Part shown: positions 14,847 through 28,500 of the stretch, piece by piece
Layout of the letters: each line of letters starts with the position of its first letter
How positions within the stretch are numbered: the first letter of the stretch is position 1
Source of the DNA: Chrysomallon squamiferum
Taxonomy: Eukaryota > Mollusca > Gastropoda > Neomphalida > Peltospiridae
DNA: 60,000 nt
Direction of reading: 5' to 3'
Assembly: GCA_012295275.1 (NCBI GenBank)
Contig: CM022670.1
Coordinates: 35,512,801 to 35,572,800, forward strand
Translations under genes and position numbers: made by a program
The notes under the pieces: generated by a model
The model's database searches: none
The model's input: only the letters and a program-made list of their open reading frames with translations
What the model was told of the DNA's origin: nothing

Positions 14847-15472
14847 ATGGGCTTAAGAAGTTCCAAGTTAGAAAGCTATTTCTTAGCTGACAAAGAACCC
14901 GGTGAAAACATTTACAAGTACATTGACAGAATGGTTCAGCCAGATAGACCTTATCTCGAAATGTGTGCCCAGACGGTTGATGAAGTTGTACAATACCTCT
15001 TTTAAATTATTTTTTTAAAGTATTCCTGCAGCAGTTTTGTGACTCTTTGATCTAGAACAACCAAATACCAATGTCGCATAAGTACTAGGCATTTTTTTCC
15101 TTTCGTTTACATACTAACTAAAATTCGAAATTTTCTGATGAAGTTATCCGAAATTAATATATGTACATGTGTGTGTCTGCATGTGTGTGTTTGTTTGTGT
15201 GTGTATGAATGTGTGTGTGTGTGTGACCTGTGCGTGAGAGTGTGTGTGTGTGTCATTTTCGATAATATAACGACAGACTTCCTATTTATTCAGGAAACAA
15301 ATGTAGTACATGAGAATAACATACGTTATACTTTTCACATTTCTCATATCCTTTTATTTACAGAACACTTCCATATCTTCTTGACCCGGCCAATCCATTC
15401 ATGAATGCAGCACCGAGTCCACAAAAGGCTCTTATTGTAAGCACGAAGGCAAAAGAACTCCTTGACAACTGA
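14847..15472 (+). pseudogene. OAS-like pseudogene B (exons 2-4 deleted)
   Basis: Exon 1 reads from ATG 14847 (MGLRSSKLES...) to about 14999, where it runs straight into intron 4 sequence (TTTAAATTATTTTTTTAAAG, as at 22413). The Gly-Ser motif exon, the metal-binding Asp residues and exons 3-4 are absent. The reading frame stops within two codons of the junction. The terminal exon (15364-15472) survives with its LLDPANPFMN motif, but the conserved Trp codon of LLDNW is now TGA. The (GA)n tract was also lost with the deletion. This is a clear internal deletion with secondary decay. Confidence 0.85.
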
Positions 15473-16340
15473 GATCGCATATTTCCATAACAGAAATAAA
15501 TTCAGGATTCTTTGTGCAATATGATTATAGGTGAAGGGCTGAAAAATATAAACTTTTCACAATAAGATGTATTTCTTGGCAGTCTAGAATCTAGTCTAAA
15601 ATAATTGTTTTGTTTGACAGATATTTCAATCATTGCTGATTTTTCTTCTTATCGTTACTGATAGTTTATTCTAATCCGAAAAAATGGCTTCTATTGAAAG
15701 TATTAATGTGGTGTAATTCATATTTCCTGGTGTTGTTTTGTTAGTAACATCATTGTTTCAGTTCAAGAAACGAAGTATCTAAAATAATTACATTAATCAT
15801 TTAGTCTCACAATTTAAAATTAATTAGTTATGAAGTATAATCAAGATTTAAGAATGACTAACAGAAACTAAGTTTGATATTAACTGTAATAATTAACGTT
15901 TAATTACGAAATACAGTTATAAAACAATATGTTTACAATTGCTTCAGCGTTTTTTATTTTTATTTTTAAGCAAAACAAAAAGCGATATAACACAAAACTC
16001 ACAAGATTAAAAATAAGGTAAAAGGAACAGACAGTTAAAATCACTGGTTCAACAGATATGTCATTTCGGTGGGCATAATAAAATTTGATACCTCGTTATG
16101 TTTCTAAAGTCATGTGAAATTATTCTTATAGATTATGTTTAGCTGTCATTAAAAGTTGCACTGTTTATAAAAAACAAACAATAGAAAACAGGAAAAAAGA
16201 CAACACTCGAGCGAAGGCTGATGTACACAAAGCAGTTTTCCGATTCTTTTTCTTCTGTATCTGACAGTCTGAGTTTTACTTTAAAACAGAAAAACAAAAG
16301 CAACGCGTTTAGTCCATATTCCGGATCGGGTCAGTTAACA
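15473..16340 (+). repeat. Conserved 3' flank of unit B
   Basis: Same non-coding 3' flank as after copy A, with small substitutions and indels. No gene seen. Confidence 0.7.
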
Positions 16341-16344
16341 ATTT

Positions 16345-17024
16345 CTATGCAGTTGGAACAAATTTCGTTGATTCTTCGACCTTCTGAGTTCTGGATTTGG
16401 GTTTACCCTTCTAGACATCGAATTTTCCTAATTTCACTTCGGTCTCAATTTTCTTAGCTTCGGGGGTGTCCATGGCAACGCAGTACTTATCCACTGAAGA
16501 GAGAAGCAAATCTGTTTGGTCTTCTTCAAGGTTTTCATCAGAGAGGTCTGAGAAATGACGCATGTTTCTGGAATAGTTTCAAATAATATTTTCAGAATCC
16601 TATATCTGACTAAAAAATGAAAAGCATATTTCTCGTACAGTAGTATAACGAAAAGTATGGATTAGAAGCTATAATTAATATTATCATCCACATCATCATT
16701 ATTATTATTATTATTATTGATATTATTATAGGTGATTATTTTTGTTGTTGTTATATTTGATTACTTTTTAATTACATTTATTTGCTTCTTATGAATTACT
16801 TAAGAGAGTCTGTAATAACTGTTTTGTATAAAAGTGAAAACCGAACTAACCAGCATGCTCGTTGGGGTAGGAGTTGGCGTCTTTGCAATGAATTTTCTCA
16901 TGGTGGCACTGTGGTTCTGGAATGAGGTAGCTGAACACGAAGGGAGTGGGGACAGTATAGACGTTACCCTTTGGTCCTTCGTATTCGACTATCCACTGAC
17001 CGTCAAAGTCACTGCACAAACACA
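16345..17024 (-). pseudogene. Vitellogenin-like fragment V3 (two broken exons)
   Basis: The last exon (16345-16567) lacks an internal segment near 16496, which removes the middle of the exon including the conserved KECxSK region. The vWD exon (16851-about 17024) keeps YEGPKGNVYTVPTPFV and SYLIPEPQC, but its 5' part is replaced by a short CA repeat, removing the CGLC motif. Confidence 0.5.
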
Positions 17025-17299
17025 CACACACACTTTACAGATAGATTTTTTAAACAATGTTTTTTTTTGTTTTCATTTTCTGCATTGCATTGCTTCTTTT
17101 TTTTCCGAAATTAATCTTCTTCGGTTATAAGTAATTTTTATTATTAGAATAATAATAATATCAATCTTTGAAAATTTCTAAGAGGCTGGAACACATTTCA
17201 TATGTTCTGCCACATTCTTAGTGATGGATTTGGGTTTACCCTTCCTAAATTGACTTCGGTATCAATTTTCTTAGCTTCAGAAGACCCAAACAACTTCAT

Positions 17300-17413
17300 C
17301 TATTAATTAATCACCATTCTGTATTGTCTTTGACCAAATGGAACAAAACCTTAAATCCCTTATTTTATGCGTACGCGTATGTATGTGTATATTATTAATA
17401 TTCATATTTTCAA

Positions 17414-17479
<66 letters not shown>

Positions 17480-18166
17480 ACTTCTTATCAAAATTTCTCA
17501 GTATCCCTGTGGACCAGTTGGTGATCAACTGTTATAAGCGAAATGCTATTTATAGACTGATATTTAAGAAAGTACGGTTAGTACCTGATCCTACTCTATC
17601 TCTGTACACATGTACACCTTGCACGACTGTGATAAAAACTGTCACCTATTAATATTATCTTAGTATTGCAAGTTACATTCAGAATGTAGTTCGTATGACG
17701 GTTGTGTTATTCATAAAGGAAGCATTCAGATAGATTTTGTTAATCTTTAGATGTGAAATACCTTCAGAGAAATTTTGAGATAAGTAACGACAAATAGCTG
17801 AAAGTGTAATAGCCGATGTACGACAGAGTTGTAGATAGTTTTCTGAAAGAATTGTTACGGAGAAAGTTTTTATATACAATATTATAATACCTTTCTCTTT
17901 TTCTTTTTCATTATTTTCATTTCATTTGTTTTGTTTTCTTTTTTCTTCGTATGTGTGTGTGTATGTCTGAATGAGGAACCTTAATACTAACTAAATTAAA
18001 ATAATATTTTACCTGGTCATTTTGACCAAACAGATCTAAACAAGTCCATTTATTAATCAAGTAATCATTCTGTATTGTTTCTCAGCAAATGGAACAAAAC
18101 CTTTAATCACTGATTGATTTTATATATGTATGTGTCTATATAAATATATACACATACATATAAATA

Positions 18167-18225
<59 letters not shown>

Positions 18226-19120
18226 AACTTGTTGTCAAAATTTCTCAGTATCCCTGTGGACCAGTTAGGGTTCAACTGTTATGATCGAAATGCTATGTAT
18301 AGACTGATATTTAACAAAGTACGGTTAGTACCTGATCCTACTCTATCTCTGTACACATGTACACCTTGCACGACTGTGATAAAAACTGTCACCTATTAAT
18401 ACTATCTTAGTACGGTAAGTTACATTTGGACTGTCCTAAAAGCTTGCTCTAGTTATCGCCCCTTTTCGATGAAAAACAAACAACATGACGTGTTAGAATT
18501 TACATGTTATTCGGGTTCTACATGTTATTCGGGTGCCTTCTGTGCGCGTTCATAAAGGGAGCATTCAGATAGCTTAGATTTGAAAGAGCTGTAGAAAGAT
18601 ATTCAGATAGCTTCTGACAAATCACTGGCAGGTTAACAGACGAGTACACCAGATAGACGGTGTTCAAATAGAACTGTTACGGAAAAATCTTTCAAATACA
18701 TTGTTTCTTTCTTCTTCTTTATTTTTTTTTTTCTGTTAATGATGATATTATATATTATGTATATACTATGTATATAATACAAATTAAATTAAAATAATAC
18801 TTTACCTGGTCATTTAACCCAACAGACCTAAGCAAGTCCATTTATTAATTAGGTAACTCTAGGCTGTCTTCTTAAGTAACCGTTCTATATTGTCTTTGAC
18901 AGAATGGGACAAGATCTTTGATTCAGTGGATGATTTGTTTTTAAATATCTTTTTTTATATATACATAGAAATATACATACGTATACATATACATACATAC
19001 ATACATACATATATGTATATATATATGCACACACATATTATTATTATTGTTATCATTATTGTTATCATCATCATCATTATTATTTATTTATTTATTTATT
19101 CTTAAACGAACGTTAAAGGA
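17300..19120 (+). repeat. Upstream repeat block of unit C
   Basis: Two GGACCAGTT-containing units (about 17511 and 18260) with (ATT)n tracts at about 17415-17475 and 18170-18222. The promoter-like module is damaged here: after TGACGTGTTAGAATTT (about 18486) the sequence jumps to TACATGTTATTCGGG, so the GTAAGT donor found elsewhere is missing. Tail segments up to 19120 match those before copies A and B. Confidence 0.7.
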
Positions 19121-19509
19121 ATATGAATTCTATAAAATTATTAAAATTTTAACATCGTACGAGTAATGAAACTGTTAACTTTCTGCACCTGCAGTAATAA
19201 GCACTAGACATAACTTATATACTCCTAAGTGTGGAACAAAACATTAAAACAAATAATGTCGAAGGCATTAAATAACGAACTATCTACAGAGAAAAACTAA
19301 GTAATAATGTCGAAAACATTAAAATGTCTAAAAGCTAAGTAAGCACTTGTGTAAATATGTACATTTATTAATTTTGTTTCTACTTTACTTTTTTATTATT
19401 ATTATTTCATTATTTTTATACGCTGACTGATTTATTTATTTATTATCATCATTATTCTCTCATATTCTCATCATCATCATCATCATCATTTTCCTACTTT
19501 ACTAGAACA

Positions 19510-20214
19510 ATGGGCTCAAGAAGTTCCAAGTTAGAAAACTATTTCTTAGCTGACAGAGAACCCCGTGACAACATTTACAAGTACATTGACAGAAAGATTC
19601 AGCCAGATACTCGTTATCTCGACATGTGTGCCAAGACGATTGATGAAGTTGTACAATACCTGTACCAAAACCTTTCGTCTAAACTTCAAGAGGCTCTGTG
19701 TGGGAATCTGGATAGTTATCTGTTGAAAGAAGTCAACGTCAAGGAAATTTTGAAGGTACACGCATTTGGAAGTTTTCTTCGTTTTGGTTTTTATACATTT
19801 CTATATTTCTTTATTTTTTTTATTTATAATTTTTTTTTTATAGTTTTTTTAGTTTTTATTTAATTTTTTTTTTTTTTATTTTTTTTTAACTAATTTTTTT
19901 ATATTTATTTTGTTGATGTGTGATATTTAGTTCTTTTTTACGTTAATAAATACGAATATCATCGACAACAGCAATATCTCTCAGGACGATGATGATAATG
20001 ATGAAGTTGTGATCAGTAAACTGTCTTCCTCTTACTATTGCGTAGATGATGTGTGCATGTGTGCGCTTATTTCTTCGATGCAAAAGAGAAATATATGTCT
20101 CTGTGTTTAAATAAGTATATGTGTGGATGTTTATCTGTGTATATGTATGTGTAACATATCAAAACATACTTATATGTGAACTTGTTGCTGTATGTATTTT
20201 TCTTACATACATAC

Positions 20215-20265
<51 letters not shown>

Positions 20266-21936
20266 TTACATTTGTAGAACACGTCTCACCTTCTACAGAT
20301 CATTAATTTCGAATTAAAAGGACTTTTTTAATCTGAAGAATATATCAACATACTGTTTTATCTTTCTTACTTTTCAGAGCGGATCACTTGGCAAATCGAC
20401 TGCCGTGAAAGAAAAATCCGACATTGATTTAATCATTTTCTTGAACGGGATATCCAGTATCAAGGAACTGAGTGAACTAATGCCCAACATACTGGGCTGT
20501 TTAATAAACATGATATCAGAAATGTTGATCAGCAGCAGCAGAATGAAATATATTGAAGTCAAACGCGTGACGAAGTTTTCCGTTGGTCTCATACTAACAA
20601 CTCGTGATGGTTCAGAGATTGAAATGGATTTGCTTCCAGCACTGGACATCACTCAGACACGTACGTAGATTATTCATAGTATTTTAAAATTATTACAATT
20701 TCATTACATGCAGCCAAACTCCTACATACTACTTAGGTAAAGTATTAATTGTGTGGAGACTGAGACTGTGACTGTCGCAGTCGCTCTTCACAGCAGCATG
20801 CTCTGATCAGCACGTTAATTCTTCACTCACTGTTTATACAGCATTAGTCCGAACATTCAAAACAAATTTTAGACTGTTGGTTATAATGCTGTTTCAGAAG
20901 ATCAACATTCATTTAAGTGTATCTTTCTTGGTACCAAGAATTAATCTAAACACATTAATCTTTTATAATTAATATTTTGTTCTGCACCGTTCACTCATAC
21001 AGCCACATTAACACAATTATCACTGCCACATGGTCATGATCCGTCTTGATTTCCAAACAAATCTGACAGAGGACGTGCATGTGTGCATATTTGCTGGATA
21101 TATGTCCATTTCTGTGTTTATTGTACTTCATTGTCAAACACCTGGAATCAAATAACAAAGCTCTATATACAACGTTTACACAGGCAAACCTATATTTTAC
21201 CCACAGAATCTTTGTTGTATATTTATCAAGAAATGGATTCCTGTGATGAAGACCTTCGACGATATTACTCTTCAAGTCTCTCGCCAATTCAAAAAAATTT
21301 CGTAAACAGATTTACCTACCCACCCAAAGTGAAAAATCTCATCAGATTCATGAAATTTTGGGCAAAGGTATGTTGTAGTTATAACAATATTTTTAACTGC
21401 TTCTCAAACATTGGTTTCCTTTACTTATAATCTGTATATGTATTTACTTTTTCCTAAAAGGAAATGTTCCTAAGAAATAATTGCGGTGAAGATTTTTATT
21501 ACCGTCGTTCTTTATTATTATTTGCCTTTGTCACTATATTCTTCTTCTTTTCACCATCATCGTATTTTTATATGTAATATCGTCTTAGAAAATAAATTCA
21601 GTTATACTTCAATCAATCTTCTGTTACTTTAGTTTTCCCCTCCTCCTTCTTCTTCTTCTTTACTTTTAAAATTCTATTATCACACAGGTAGAAGACGTTC
21701 CGCTCAGATCCTATTTTATTGAATTATTAGTCATCTACAACAATCGGATGAATAATCGGGAGTACTCGCTGAGCTGCAGCTACTCAGACTTTGCCCTTTA
21801 TGATCATATGAAAGAGTGCCTACACATTCTTACCAAATGTCAGACGTTGAAGATAACTTTCTCAGACCACTACAACTACAGAGACTATGGGAAACCACCT
21901 CTTTCGTTAGTATAATATGAATTTTAAATTCTTCGT

Positions 21937-22031
<95 letters not shown>

Positions 22032-22594
22032 CGTGAAGACAAATTCTGTGAAACAGTTTACTATTTTTATTGTTTTTATTATGAACTTGTTGTCTTTTGT
22101 CTTTGAAAATTTATTACGACGTTTTTGTTTTTTTTGTAGAACTTTTACGTGCTAAATAAAACGGTTCGAAAAATCACTGTGTCATCATTCCATAATTTGC
22201 TTTCATCTATCATCAGGAAGAGTTATTTTCATATACACTCATATATTTAAGAACAAAATAAGGTTTCATAACCAATGCCAGGGAATAGGATATAGTTCAA
22301 AGTCCGCACCGAGGACGATAGTAATTCTTTATTTTCTTTCCTTTAATATTGAACGCTCGAAAGTAAGAAATCGAAGAATATTCCAACATTTGATATATTA
22401 AAATTTTCATTGTCTTTTAAATTATTTTTTTAAAGATTTCCTGGAGCATTTTTGTGGCTCTTTGGTCTAGAAAAACCAAATACCAATGTTGCGTAAGTAC
22501 TTGGCATTTTTTCCCTTTCGTTTACATACTAACTAAAATTCGAAATTTTCTGATGAAGTTATCTGAAATTAATATATGTACATGTGTGTGTCTG

Positions 22595-22639
<45 letters not shown>

Positions 22640-22903
22640 CTGTGCGTGTGAGTGTGTATGTGTGTCATTTTCGATCATATAATGACAGACTTCCTATTTA
22701 TTCAGCAAACAGATGTAGTACTCTGAGAATAACATACGTTATACTTTTCACGTTTCTCACATCCTTTTATTTACAGAACACTTCCATATCTTCTTGACCC
22801 GGCCAATCCATTCATGAATGTTGCACCGAGTCCAGAAAAGGCTGTTATTGTAAGCAGGAAGGCAAAAGAACTCCTCGACAACTGGGATCGCATATTTCCA
22901 TAA
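19510..22903 (+). CDS. OAS-like nucleotidyltransferase, copy C (5 exons, 344 aa)
   Basis: Exons 19510-19755, 20378-20660, 21207-21367, 21688-21905 and 22777-22903 total 1035 nt in frame, all with GT-AG borders in the same phases as copy A. Catalytic features are complete: SGSLGKS at 83-89, D97 and D99 in SDIDL, and D166 in EMDLLPA. The OAS-type LIRFMKFW and LLDPANP motifs are present. Exon 2 has one extra Ser relative to copy A in the variable 130s (SSSRM). MGSRSSK again fits an N-myristoylation start. ATG follows a CTAG acceptor by 4 nt. Replacements such as LLYIYQEMD at the start of exon 3 are private. The nearest intact leader donor upstream is in unit B, about 6 kb away. Function by family: nucleic-acid-sensing oligonucleotide synthase, cytosolic or membrane-tethered. 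Confidence 0.85.
21941..22027 (+). repeat. (GA)n tract in intron 4 of copy C
   Basis: AG run of about 87 bp directly after TTCTTCGTTTC, at the same intronic position as in copy A. Confidence 0.9.
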
Positions 22904-22907
22904 CAGA

Positions 22908-22913
22908 AATAAA
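22908..22913 (+). promoter_or_regulatory. Poly(A) signal AATAAA of copy C
   Basis: Located 5 bases after the TAA stop (22901-22903), as in copy A. Confidence 0.5.
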
Positions 22914-23740
22914 TCAGGATTCTTTGTGCAATATGATTATAGCTGAAGGACTGAAAAATATAAACTTTTCACAATAAGATGTATTTCTTGGCAGTCTAGA
23001 ATCTAAAATAATATTTTGTTTGACAGATATTTCAATCATTGATGATTTTTCTTCTTATCGTTATTGATAGTTTATTCTAATCAGAAAAAATCACTTCAAT
23101 TGAATGATCAAGAAAGTATTAATGTGGTGTAATTCATATTTCGTGTTCTCCTTTTGTTAGTAACATCATTGTTTCAGTTCTAGAAACGAAGTATCTAAAA
23201 TAATTAGATTAATCATTTAGTTTCACAATTTAAAATTAATTAGTTATGAAGTATAATCAAGATTTAAGAATGACTAACACAAAATAATTTTATATTAACT
23301 GTAATAATTAACGTTTAATGACGAAATACAGTTATAAAACAATATGTTTACAATTGCTTCAGCGTTTTTTTTTTTTCATGTTTAAGCAAAACAAAAAGCG
23401 ATATAACACAAAACTCAAAAGATTTAAAAATAGGGTAAAAGGAACAGACAATTAAAATTACTGGTCGAACAGATATGTCATTTCGGTGGGCATAATAAAA
23501 TTTGATACCTCTATATGATTCTAAAGTCAGGTGAAATTATCCTTACAGATAATGTTTAGCTGTCATTAAAAGTTACACTGTTTATAAAAAACAAACAACA
23601 GAAAACAGGAAAAAGACAACACTCGAGCGACGGCTGATGTACACAAACAGACTTTTTCTTCTGTAATTAACAATTTTTACTTTAGAAAACAAAAACAAAA
23701 GCAACGCGTTTAGTCCATATTCCGGATCCGGACAGTCAAC
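22914..23740 (+). repeat. Conserved 3' flank of unit C
   Basis: Same flank as in units A and B, with small indels. No open frame of note. Confidence 0.7.
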
Positions 23741-23745
23741 AATTT

Positions 23746-24012
23746 CTATGCAGTTGGAACACATTTCGTTGGTTCTGCGACCTTCTGAGTTCTGGATTTG
23801 GGTTTACCCTTCAAGACATCGAATTTTCCTAATTTGACTTCGGTCTCAATTTTCTTAGCTTCGGGGTTGTCCATGACAACACAGTACATATCCACTTTTC
23901 TTTCACCTGTTGTTGGGGCCTTGCATTTACGTGGACAGCAGAAGAGAGAAGCAAATCTGTTTGGTCTTCTTCAAGGTTTTGATCAGAGTGGTCTGAGAAA
24001 TGACGAAAGTTT
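23746..24012 (-). pseudogene. Vitellogenin-like last-exon fragment V4
   Basis: The minus-strand C-terminal exon is recognisable (KLGKFDVLKGKPKSRTQKV-type sequence), with a deletion in the region upstream of KAPTT that shifts the frame. No vWD exon partner is present in this unit; the sequence continues into an (ATT)n tract at about 24167-24228 instead. Confidence 0.45.
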
Positions 24013-24129
24013 CTGAAATAGTTTCAAATAACATGATCAAAATCTTACGTCTGGCAAAAGAAATACGACAGCAAAATGCGAAAAATTATCGATTAGAAGG
24101 TATTATTAAAGTCATCACAACATCGACTT

Positions 24130-24168
24130 CATCATGATTACTATTATTATTGTTGTTGTTGTGGTTAC

Positions 24169-24229
<61 letters not shown>

Positions 24230-25310
24230 GTTGTTGTTGTTAATATTATTTTATATTATTTGTTTATTTATTTTTATTTTATTTATTATTATTATTATTA
24301 TTATTAATGCAGTTCTTGCTGTTAACATTTCTCGGTATCGTAGAGGACTAATCAGTTATAGCTGATAATTAACACTTATAATAGGAAGCTGTTTATATAC
24401 TGATATTTTAGAAATTACGGTTAGTAAGTTTATTTACATTTAATCACCTGATCCTACTCTGTCCCTGTACACATGTACCGCTTGCGCCACTGTAAACCTG
24501 CTAATAAAAAGAGTCATCTCTATAAATATCGCGTTATCAAAAGAGCTGTTAGGCTAAAGGTTGTCAAGAAAGCTTGCTGTAGTTATCGTCCTTTTTTGAT
24601 AAAACAAATAAGATGACGTGTAGGAATTTCCAAGCAGTCGTTCTCGTTTCACTTTTTCATTCGGATTTTTAACACATAATCCGTTTGGCAGCGCAAATTT
24701 TAGGTAAGTTACTTTGTAATTTAATATAAAGCAGGCGCCAAAACAAAGATATATTTTTTATTTGCCGTTAATCGGTGAACTATTGTAATTTTAACATAAT
24801 TTAGGGAGATACAGCAAAACAGTCTGTTTACATAGGAAACCCGGGTTGTACCCTTTACCTGGTCATTTCAATCGAAAAAAACCTAATCAAGTCCATTTAT
24901 TAATTAGTTACCTTACACAGGAGACCCGGGTTTCAGGTAATTCGTATCACTTTTGTGAGTGTCTTGAAATAATTATTACGGAGAAATATTTTTAATACAT
25001 TCAAATAATTTTTCTTCTATGTTTCTTTTTATTTTATTTTATTTTTTCTGTTGTTGTAAATTAGGATATCATATTAATTTTAAAGAACCTTTTAAATATA
25101 ATAGTAATTAAATTAAAATAAAACTTTACCTGGTCATTTTAACAGAACAGACCTAAGCAAATCCGTCTATTAATTAGGTAACGCTGGGCTGTCTTGCTGA
25201 CTAACCTCTCTATATTGTTTTTGACCGAATGTTATAAAACCTTTGAAAAATTAATTCTTTAAATATTACTGTTCGTTATTTCATAGTTTCTTCTATAACT
25301 GATTAAAATG
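24130..25310 (+). repeat. Upstream repeat block of unit D
   Basis: A single, more diverged copy of the upstream repeat. It has (ATT)n at 24167-24228, a GTATCGTAGAGGACTAATCAG version of the GGACCAGTT segment at about 24334, the promoter-like module, and the ACCTGGTCATTTT segment twice (about 24858 and 25130). Confidence 0.65.
24570..24709 (+). promoter_or_regulatory. Candidate promoter plus leader donor, gene D
   Basis: Best example of the module. TGACGT is at 24614-24619, a perfect palindromic kB-type GGAATTTCC at 24623-24631, and GCGCAAATTTTAG with a GTAAGT donor at 24704. It lies about 0.8 kb before the coding exon 1 acceptor. Only sequence resemblance and recurrence support it. Confidence 0.35.
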
Positions 25311-25519
25311 CTAATATAATTCAAGAGACAAAAATGTTAATTTTTTGCACGTCCAGCAATAAATACTAGTCATAATATATATATATATATATATTATCAT
25401 GATGATCATCATTATCCTCGTCATCATTAACATCATCAGAGACATCGTCATCATCATCATCATCACCATTATTGTTGTTGTTGTTTTTGTTGTTGTTGTC
25501 ATTTTACTTTCCTAGAAAA

Positions 25520-28500
25520 ATGGGCTTGACATGTTCCAAGTCAATATACGATTTCTTAACCGACAAAGAACCCCGTGAAAGCATTTACAAGTACATTGAC
25601 AGAAAGATTCAGCCAGATACTCGTTATCTCGACATGTGTGCCAAGACGATTAATGAAATTGTACAATACCTGTATAAAAGTCTTTCCGTTGAACTTAAAC
25701 ATGCTCTACGTAACGAAGTGAATAGTGATCAGCTGAAAAAGATCAACGTTAAGGAAATTTTAAAGGTATATGCAGTTGGAAGTTTTCTTCTTTTTTTATC
25801 TTCTTTTCTTTTCTTTAATATCTGTATGTATATATGTATGTGTGTGTGTGTATGTATGTATGTATATATGTATGTATGTATGTATGTATGTGTGTATGTA
25901 TGTATGTTCACACACATACACACGATTGTTCCAGAAGAAAACATCACGACTGGTCGGCCAATCCATTCCATCAGCTTCGCACTGGGAGCCTGGCAAGGCA
26001 GAACAGCAGAAAACGTGGGGAAAGTCTCGGAAGCTGGTGCCAGAAGCAGCATGGAATGCCTCCGAGATACCACTGCAAGTATGGCAATTGTGACAACAGA
26101 GTCACATAGGCTGCGAAAGAATTCGATGGCAAGTCAGTCGTGGAGAACTTACCATAATGCTGAATAACAAATGGAAATTTTTCGAATGCAATTTGTATTG
26201 CCTCCAGTGTGGCCACTGCTTGTGTATTTCATTCTCCACTTGATTGCGTTCCTGTCATTACAGGAGTTAGCCCCATCAACAGTTAAAAACATATATTAGT
26301 GGGATAAGTAGCGACACAAATTTAAGGGGAAAGGGGACCCTACAACGCGTTTTGTTTTTTCAAAATTCCTTAAAGGACTATGTAGGGGACATACAGGTCT
26401 AGAGACACGCAAACCTATCACTTTCTCAATTGCGAGAAAATTTTGGCTGAATCATCAAATATTTGTTCATCTCGGTTCAAGGCCAATTTATTTCTAACAG
26501 ATTTCAAAATGGCCTTTTACCATTTTTACGGGTGGCGGAAATCACATCCAGAACACAGACGGACAATTCGAACAGAGCAGTCGGGGTACTGGATGCTACC
26601 TTCAAGTTTAGGTCTGGAGAAAAACACCCCTACCAGCTGAAACTTCTCATAAGGAAATCGAAGAGTGATCAAGCAGGTAATGGTTATCTACTGTATCCGG
26701 ACAGTTTCGCAACTGAAAACCTCTGTCTAGTGCGAGCTTTGTTTTTAAATATTTGAAATCACGATGTAAGACTGGTTCAACCCAGCTTCTTACTCATTAT
26801 ACTGGATAGCCATTAACCAGGTTCCATTTTAACATAGTTCTCAAACGCATATTACAGTTTTTAAATGTAAAAGGTCATTGTTATAAATCACACAGCTTTA
26901 GGATAGGTGCTAGGGGAGTACCAGAGGCTACAATTTAACAGTGGGGCAGGTGGCGATCGGGGGCCTACAGAAGGTATACTCGGCTGCCACACCAAATCTA
27001 ATTTTGTTTATGTCTTATTTAAATTATAAAAATGTTGATTGTAGGGAAGCATGAAGTGTGTATAATTGGATCTTCAAGTGGGCAGGAATTCAGACTCGGT
27101 CAGGGCCACATGGAGGGAACCTAGGTTTGCAGAAGGCAGGTATTGAGGTAAAATGGTAACAGGGATATGCAGTAGTCGCAGCTAGACAGTTTCATTTCAA
27201 ATAATGTGATTCTCGAGCCCCCACCTCATGTTGCAATTTTACAGCTGGGTTCGAATGACTTGGTAAGGACGAAGTTCTGTCCTGCGACTGAGAACACTGC
27301 TCCCCTCTGTGAGGATCATATAGTCAAATATGCTGCTTAGTCTTTACTGGCATGGAGCTAACAAAGCAAATTTGGTAGACACGGCCAGAAAAAGGGTGAA
27401 CAACGCTGTGAAATCACGGCCGTTAGCAGAGGGAGGAGCAGTCATTGAACACCCGGCAGTGAGAGAGGGAGATCTCAAGTTGCTCAGGACTGACGGGGTG
27501 CACTTGTCATTCATGGGAAATGCATTGTACCTGGAAGGAATGCAGAAAGCAGTGGAAATGTTGTTTTTGATGGGGGCAAGGTGTTTCCATCAGATAAGTG
27601 GATGATGGAGTGGATACAGACTCACTCCGGAGGCGGAACACCCGGGAGACAGTTACAGAACCGAGGTTCATCTGGCCCAGGATTAGGTTCCATCTACTGA
27701 ACTGTAAGGACAACGTTATTTCCAAATTATTACCTGGCTCGTACCAGAGGAATCGTGCCACCTTCGGGGCCGAATGGAAGTGGTTCAGCCCACCTGCGAA
27801 TTCCCGAGGAGGCACGTAAAGTAATTTAGATATACTTAATCTTCGTGGTCGGAGACGAGTTATGCCCACCTGCGGATTTTACCGAGGGGACTGGTTTAGG
27901 AACCTTGGCTATTGTCCATTATCTGATTAAAAGACCAGGATGGGTATAAGCAGCCAACCAGGTATACCGGTTTGCCGCTGACAAGCCACGTACTCTACCA
28001 TGAGGGCAGTCACTATGTTTCTGTGTATGTCCATATATATGTATAATACATACACACACACACGCACACACACGCACACACATATAGACACACACACACG
28101 CACACACACACGCACACACACACACACATATATATAGACACAAACAGTGATAATCTTTTCTAAGTATTATTAGAAGACGTTTCGTCTTCCACAGATCATT
28201 AACTGTGAATTAAAAACAATGTTTTAATCTGAAGAATGGTATCTACATACTATTTTATCTTTCATCTTTTCAGAGCGGATCACTTGGCAAATCGACTGCC
28301 GTGAAAGAAAAATCCGACATTGATTTAATCATTTTCTTGAACGGGATATCCAGTATCAAGGAACTGAGTGAACTAATGCCCAGCATACTGGGCTGTTTAA
28401 GAAACATGATGCCAAGAATGAGGAGCAGAAGGAGAGTGAAAAGCATTGAAGTCAAACGCGTAACGAAGTTTTCTGTTGGTCTCATAATAAAAACTCATGA

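Noticed and set aside
27930-28020. tRNA-like or SINE promoter in the minus strand (CATGGTAGAGTACGTGG)
   Set aside because: It has a weak A-box-like string but no B box at the right distance and no cloverleaf.
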